17,843 bases of DNA from Clostridiaceae bacterium (GTDB taxonomy: Bacteria > Bacillota > Clostridia > UBA1212 > DUPL01): the NCBI GenBank assembly GCA_012522035.1, contig JAAYLF010000096.1, positions 1 through 17,843 on the forward strand, given 5' to 3'. The position numbers and the translations under genes were made by a program. The notes below the pieces were generated by a model. That model was given only the letters and a program-made list of their open reading frames with translations. It was not told the origin of the DNA and did no database searches. Position 1 is the first letter of the stretch; every line of letters starts with the position of its first letter. Shown in pieces: positions 14,490-17,843 of the stretch.

Positions 14490-15743
14490 CTATGTTATGG
14501 GCACCAACATCAGTTGCTGAAACCGAGGTCGCCGTTCAATCTTTTGCCACTCTCTAATGCCTGTCCGAGCATAATCTAGTGTGTTTTTAATTCCTTCAGA
14601 CATTTGGTAATAGTAAAACAATATGTCCGTTCGCAATCCTCTTGCATTTTTTATCATTTTATTAGCTAACTTATTTCTCTTATGCATCTCTTGCATTAGA
14701 CCAATAAAACCAATAGCATATGTAAGCATTTTATTTAGATTATTAATTGATTTCAAGCTTCGAACTCTAAAATCTTCAAAATTGTATTGAGTCTTTTTAA
14801 ATCTAAAATATTCTTCAACACGCCATCTAGACATATATAACCTAAGTATACGTATTGCATCATCTTTACCTCTAATTACTTTATTTGTTGCTAACATCAT
14901 AGGGGTATCTGATAAACCATATACTAGGATAAGACTAATATTTCTTTTGCTAGCAGTTATTTTAACATTAAGATGACTTATGTAACAATCACGGATTTCT
15001 TTATCAAAATAGCAATTGGTCTTAATCTTTCCCTTCCTTGAATCCCTTAAAACTGTGGATTTAAACCATTTGCCTTTGTGGAATAACTTTCTTTTCTCCG
15101 TGAGCCTAATCACATAATCCTGATTCTTTTCATGCATGTAATTAAACATATCATTCATGTCGTATCCGCGATCAAAAATAAAAGTGCCTTTACCCTTTAT
15201 TGATTCAATAACTTTATCTAATCCCTCAAAAGTAATTGCATTAGCTGACTTATAATCTTTTTCTTTAGATGAGTGTATATGAGAAAATAAACTTAACGGG
15301 TTCTTCTTCTCTTTAGTTAAGGCTACCATCTCTGTAACCATATAACCTTTTTCTATTTTCTTCTCTTTGCTAGAACCATCTCTTACTTTATCGAGACACT
15401 CGAATTTATACCCATGAGGCTTAATAACATCACTATCATCCACCATAATAACAGGGTTTTCTCCAATGGCTTCATTTACCAATTTGCAATATTCTCTGTC
15501 TATAGATGGATCTAAGTCTTTTTCTAAATTTATACTTAGTCTTTCAATAGTATTTTTCTTTTTTGTTGATTCCTTTAGTGCATCTGATATCTTGCTTAAT
15601 AAAATATTTTTTGATTTAATAATCCCATACACCATATCTGAAGTAAACTTGCGAGTGACTTGACCTGTCTTTTTAGTTAGTTTACCTGTGAAGTTCAAAA
15701 TTTTTCTCTTGATTTGATATGTATCTGTGGTAGAATAGTTCAT
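14490..15743 (-). CDS. IS4-family DDE transposase
   Basis: 417 residues from the ATG at 15743, which has AAGGAG at 7 bases; the frame is open further upstream to 15923 in the terminal repeat, but that extension lacks a ribosome site and is a Lys/Ser-rich stretch unlike the family. The DDE catalytic triad is visible: first Asp in VDDSDVIKP (Asp102 or Asp103), second Asp191 in FIFDRGYD, and Glu310 inside the IS4 signature Y-x2-R-x3-E-x6-K (Tyr303, Arg306, Glu310, Lys317; YMSRWRVEEYFRFKK). The length fits the family. It cuts and joins the IS ends; no frameshift or stop interrupts it, so it should be functional. Confidence 0.93.
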   Translation of the reverse strand: MNYSTTDTYQIKRKILNFTGKLTKKTGQVTRKFTSDMVYGIIKSKNILLSKISDALKESTKKKNTIERLSINLEKDLDPSIDREYCKLVNEAIGENPVIMVDDSDVIKPHGYKFECLDKVRDGSSKEKKIEKGYMVTEMVALTKEKKNPLSLFSHIHSSKEKDYKSANAITFEGLDKVIESIKGKGTFIFDRGYDMNDMFNYMHEKNQDYVIRLTEKRKLFHKGKWFKSTVLRDSRKGKIKTNCYFDKEIRDCYISHLNVKITASKRNISLILVYGLSDTPMMLATNKVIRGKDDAIRILRLYMSRWRVEEYFRFKKTQYNFEDFRVRSLKSINNLNKMLTYAIGFIGLMQEMHKRNKLANKMIKNARGLRTDILFYYYQMSEGIKNTLDYARTGIREWQKIERRPRFQQLMLVPIT

Positions 15744-15792
15744 GTGGAAACTCCTTTTCGTTTTGTTTAGTATACTTTTTACCAACATATAA

Positions 15793-15801
15793 ATTATACC
15801 A
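15793..15801 (-). promoter_or_regulatory. Extended -10 promoter of the transposase
   Basis: On the minus strand TGGTATAAT (TGn plus a perfect TATAAT) lies about 50 bases before the transposase start. No good -35 box is present, which is usual for extended -10 promoters. Just upstream of it, GAGGATTTCCTC (15811-15822) with a T run on the plus strand may form a small hairpin. Confidence 0.5.
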
Positions 15802-15921
15802 AACAAACGTGAGGATTTCCTCTTTTTTATGCTCTTTTTACTAACATTTCGACAGTTTTTAGTACTTTTTTGCAAATCTGTGGATAACTTTTGTTTTTCT
15901 CTAGAATATACTTTAAAAAAC

Positions 15922-15934
15922 ACGGAAACTCAAG
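15922..15934 (-). repeat. Right terminal inverted repeat of the IS
   Basis: Perfect inverse of 14308-14320. Confidence 0.9.
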
Positions 15935-15942
15935 GGAAGGCA
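15935..15942 (+). repeat. Target-site duplication, right copy
   Basis: GGAAGGCA, identical to 14300-14307. Confidence 0.9.
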
Positions 15943-15948
15943 GAGATG

Positions 15949-15977
15949 TTTACATGACTTTTTTAATTGTGTATAAT
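15949..15977 (+). promoter_or_regulatory. Sigma-A promoter of the lipoprotein/beta-propeller operon
   Basis: TTTACA at 15949-15954 (5 of 6), a 17-base spacer and a perfect TATAAT at 15972-15977. Initiation near 15984 leaves a leader of about 30 bases before the GTG at 16015. It begins 6 bases after the right target duplication, so the IS did not destroy it. Confidence 0.8.
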
Positions 15978-16014
15978 ACTCACAAATAAGACGAAGAAAA
16001 AAGAGGTGTATATT

Positions 16015-16710
16015 GTGAAAATCAAACTCCTTATTCTATTCGTAGGTTTGGTTTTTCTGTTGACAGGCTGCAAAGCTCCTGAAAAGCCGGAAGCAACTAA
16101 AACACCGATAGTTGCAGAAACACCTGATGCAACTTCAACACCTGAGAAAACACCGACACCGGAGCCAACGGAAGAACCTGTGTATCCGACAGTTGAGCCC
16201 GGTACCGGGAAGTATCATGGCGGAATAGTCAGCGAAGATCCATACAAATATGAGGCGTTTGACGTTACAACCCATGACAGCACAGCAATTCACATAAGAC
16301 CCGGCGACAGTGCCGCTTTACAGTTCTTTGCAACAACCTCCTTCGATGAATCAGGCTTTATTTGTCCCAGTATGAGTGACAATATTGGAAGCCTTACACT
16401 TAAGCTTTATGCATGGATGGGTACATATGCCAAAACCGTTGAGCAAGAACCCTTGCATGAGAAAACTTTTGTTGATTTTAGCGATAATTCATGGCTAGTA
16501 CTTCAGTTTGATCCGCTGCCTGATGGAGAATATCTTTTGGTTGCTGAAGATCCCGAGCAGGATGTGGGAGTCTGGAAGACAATTCCAGACTGGGATGCTG
16601 TAAGGACATGGATAAATGGCGTACCTGTGGAAGGTGTCATCAAAAACTATATAAGGTACACCAATACACCAAAGAATCTGTATTATCAAATAACTGATGT
16701 GGATTTTTGA
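16015..16710 (+). CDS. Small surface lipoprotein with Thr-Pro linker and beta-sandwich domain
   Basis: 231 residues from the GTG at 16015, which has AAGAGGTG about 6 bases upstream; an in-frame TTG at 15967 lies upstream of the expected transcription start and is rejected. Residues 1-19 are a lipoprotein signal (LVFLLTGC, lipid on Cys19). Residues 20-63 are a Thr/Pro/Glu linker (TPEKTPTPEPTEEP). The rest, about 64-231, looks like one beta-rich domain with no motif I can name (KYHGGIVSEDPYKYEAFDV, LTLKLYAWMG, LPDGEYLLVAEDPE). The last two strands suggest a binding rather than a catalytic module. It is followed after 9 bases by the beta-propeller lipoprotein, so the two are translated together and may work on the same polymer. 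Confidence 0.75.
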   Translation: MKIKLLILFVGLVFLLTGCKAPEKPEATKTPIVAETPDATSTPEKTPTPEPTEEPVYPTVEPGTGKYHGGIVSEDPYKYEAFDVTTHDSTAIHIRPGDSAALQFFATTSFDESGFICPSMSDNIGSLTLKLYAWMGTYAKTVEQEPLHEKTFVDFSDNSWLVLQFDPLPDGEYLLVAEDPEQDVGVWKTIPDWDAVRTWINGVPVEGVIKNYIRYTNTPKNLYYQITDVDF

Positions 16711-16719
16711 GGTAATGTC

Positions 16720-17843
16720 ATGAATAAAAAGAGATTTGCATTTCTCATGTTGATTGGAGCGTTTGTTATGCTGGTTTCTTGTAACACTTCCAAAGTAACT
16801 GAAAATAACAGCCCATATTATCCGTTTTACGATCCTTCCGTTGCTCCAGCTCCAAAGGATGTAGCGGGATATACGGAAAAGATGGGCATAAAAAGGATTC
16901 TGTCCGAGTTTGAGTACGGTGCGGAAACGAAGTACAACCAGAGAGACTCAAACAGCCCACATTACTTCACTCCAGATGATAATATTAAAGCAACAACTGA
17001 CAAAGATGACAACTGCAATTTTTGGGTGGATACTGGGGAGGAGATGCTTTATATTCTTCATTCGCCTGGTGAAACGAATTATGAGGATCTTTCTTTATAT
17101 ACCCAGTTAAGGGTTGTTTTCAGAATCCTTGGTAAAAAGGAGAAAGCAAAGCTGTCGCTTAGGATATTTGATGAAGGGGCGAAGGCATGGATAACCCTTG
17201 GCAGTGTGGAACTTCCCGCAAACGAAAAGCATGAGCTGATATTTTCTCTTGGATATGTAAGTGAAGAGATGAGGAAGGCGGTCTCCAAGATTGGAATAAG
17301 CGGTGAAAAGGGAATGACAAATGAGATTTACTACCTTGATGTTTATAATCCGGAAAGTGTGAAAAGGAATGTAGAAATAAAGGACTTGACCTTTGAAACT
17401 GAATATCTGGGAAATGTAATATCGTCAAGGCTGGGTCCGTATTCTGCCAGTGGATTTTACGACAAGGATGACGGAAAGTGGAAGTTGTGGTATGGCTGTG
17501 GAATTCCTGAAGCCATTTGTTCGGACAACGTATACTACATTGAAACCACCGATCCAAAGCTGGGATGGTCAAAGCCTGTAAGAATCATCCCGGATGACAA
17601 AAGTGGACTTTTGTTTCCATACAATGAAGCGCCAGGTTATGGAGGGGACCCTTCGGTAATAAAGGTTAATGGAACATATTACATGTACTTTTCAGGCATT
17701 GTAAAGGGTACCGACGGAAAGTGGCCGCACCACAACGATATATTTGTGGCAACTTCAAAGGACGGTATAAATTTTACAGTACACGAAAAGCCTGTTGTTC
17801 CTTCCAGTGGAGGCGGCTCCCTTGGATATGGTACCGGCTCTCC
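16720..17843 (+). CDS. Lipoprotein with GH43-like five-bladed beta-propeller domain (3' end missing)
   Basis: The ATG at 16720 follows TGAGG (16708-16712), which overlaps the previous stop; the frame stays open for 374 codons to the window edge. Residues 1-21 are a lipoprotein signal ending LVSC (lipid on Cys21). About 50-230 is a beta-rich region of unclear class (LRVVFRILG, AKLSLRIFDEG, NEIYYLDVYNPES), perhaps a carbohydrate-binding module. From about 240 the blades of a five-bladed propeller appear: YSASGFYDKDDGKWKLWYGC, then GGDPSVIKVNGTYYMYFSG (308-326) and HNDIFVATSKDGINF. These are typical of the GH43/GH32/GH62/GH130-type superfamily, where Asp310 (GGDPSV) would be a candidate active-site residue. 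The exact family cannot be fixed because the C-terminal blades are missing. Confidence 0.8.
   Translation, partial: MNKKRFAFLMLIGAFVMLVSCNTSKVTENNSPYYPFYDPSVAPAPKDVAGYTEKMGIKRILSEFEYGAETKYNQRDSNSPHYFTPDDNIKATTDKDDNCNFWVDTGEEMLYILHSPGETNYEDLSLYTQLRVVFRILGKKEKAKLSLRIFDEGAKAWITLGSVELPANEKHELIFSLGYVSEEMRKAVSKIGISGEKGMTNEIYYLDVYNPESVKRNVEIKDLTFETEYLGNVISSRLGPYSASGFYDKDDGKWKLWYGCGIPEAICSDNVYYIETTDPKLGWSKPVRIIPDDKSGLLFPYNEAPGYGGDPSVIKVNGTYYMYFSGIVKGTDGKWPHHNDIFVATSKDGINFTVHEKPVVPSSGGGSLGYGTGS

Larger units (their letters stand above)
14308..15934. mobile_element. IS4-family insertion sequence, 1627 bp, apparently complete
   Basis: The ends are 13-bp perfect inverted repeats: CTTGAGTTTCCGT at 14308-14320 and its complement at 15922-15934, both followed inward by a T-rich run. 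They are flanked by the 8-bp direct repeat GGAAGGCA. The element holds one transposase gene on the minus strand (15743-14490), a leader of about 190 bp and a 3' tail of about 180 bp. It is visibly more AT-rich than the genes around it, as expected of a recent arrival. Perfect repeats, perfect target duplication and an intact gene suggest a recent, possibly still mobile copy. An 8-bp duplication fits the IS4 subgroups with 7-10-bp duplications; I cannot name the closest IS. Confidence 0.92.

Noticed and set aside
15744..15923. 60-codon in-frame extension of the transposase up to the terminal repeat
   Set aside because: The ATG at 15743 has AAGGAG at ideal distance and an extended -10 promoter lies inside the extension, so translation from 15923 is not expected.
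14308..15934. Possible CRISPR or phage-type element at the repeats
   Set aside because: The repeats are a single pair of terminal inverted repeats and one target duplication of a standard insertion sequence; no array or phage gene is present.
1..17843. tRNA or rRNA genes
   Set aside because: No cloverleaf with a GGTTCGAATCC-type arm and no rRNA segments were seen while reading; gaps between genes are short.

Overview
The window looks like a chromosomal stretch from a low-to-moderate G+C Gram-positive anaerobe of the class Clostridia. The signs are strong AGGAGG-type ribosome sites, TTGACA/TATAAT-type promoters, lipoprotein signal peptides, Thr/Pro-rich linkers (PTPEPT style) and a single-membrane surface anatomy. 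I cannot name the species from sequence alone. The theme is extracellular and cell-associated carbohydrate handling. Most genes encode exported proteins with carbohydrate-binding-like beta-sandwich or glycosidase-like folds, held to the membrane by an N-terminal lipid, an N-terminal anchor, or a C-terminal transmembrane helix with a basic tail.

Layout, left to right. Positions 1-578 hold the 3' end of a LamG/concanavalin-like surface protein with a C-terminal membrane helix, closed by a terminator. Positions 729-1157 hold a 5'-truncated CBM9-like module that looks like a gene relic. Positions 1431-5079 are a two-gene unit: a large exported six-hairpin-type glycosidase and a LamG-like surface protein, both with C-terminal membrane anchors, closed by two terminators in a row. 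On the minus strand, 6373-5172 carries a radical SAM enzyme followed by a very small, strongly basic ORF with an excellent ribosome site. Divergent from it, 6474-9121 carries a cytoplasmic GH127-type (DUF1680) glycosidase and an LppM-like lipoprotein with an extra C-terminal membrane helix. Positions 9279-13640 carry an exported metallo-beta-lactamase-fold protein and a 974-residue lipoprotein of unknown function. A small polytopic membrane protein lies convergently at 14233-13676.

An apparently complete 1627-bp IS4-family insertion sequence (14308-15934) has 13-bp terminal inverted repeats and an 8-bp target duplication. It sits between two back-to-back promoters whose -35 boxes would have been only 17 bp apart before insertion. 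To its right is a two-gene unit: a lipoprotein (16015-16710), then a lipoprotein with a five-bladed beta-propeller glycosidase-like domain that runs off the end of the window (16720 onward).

How the genes may work together (inference): surface-tethered glycosidases and binding proteins act on a polysaccharide outside the cell, and the cytoplasmic GH127-like enzyme finishes imported oligosaccharides. No sugar transporter and no transcription regulator is visible here, so any such partners lie elsewhere. The least explained parts are the radical SAM/small basic ORF pair, the 974-residue lipoprotein and the exported metallohydrolase.
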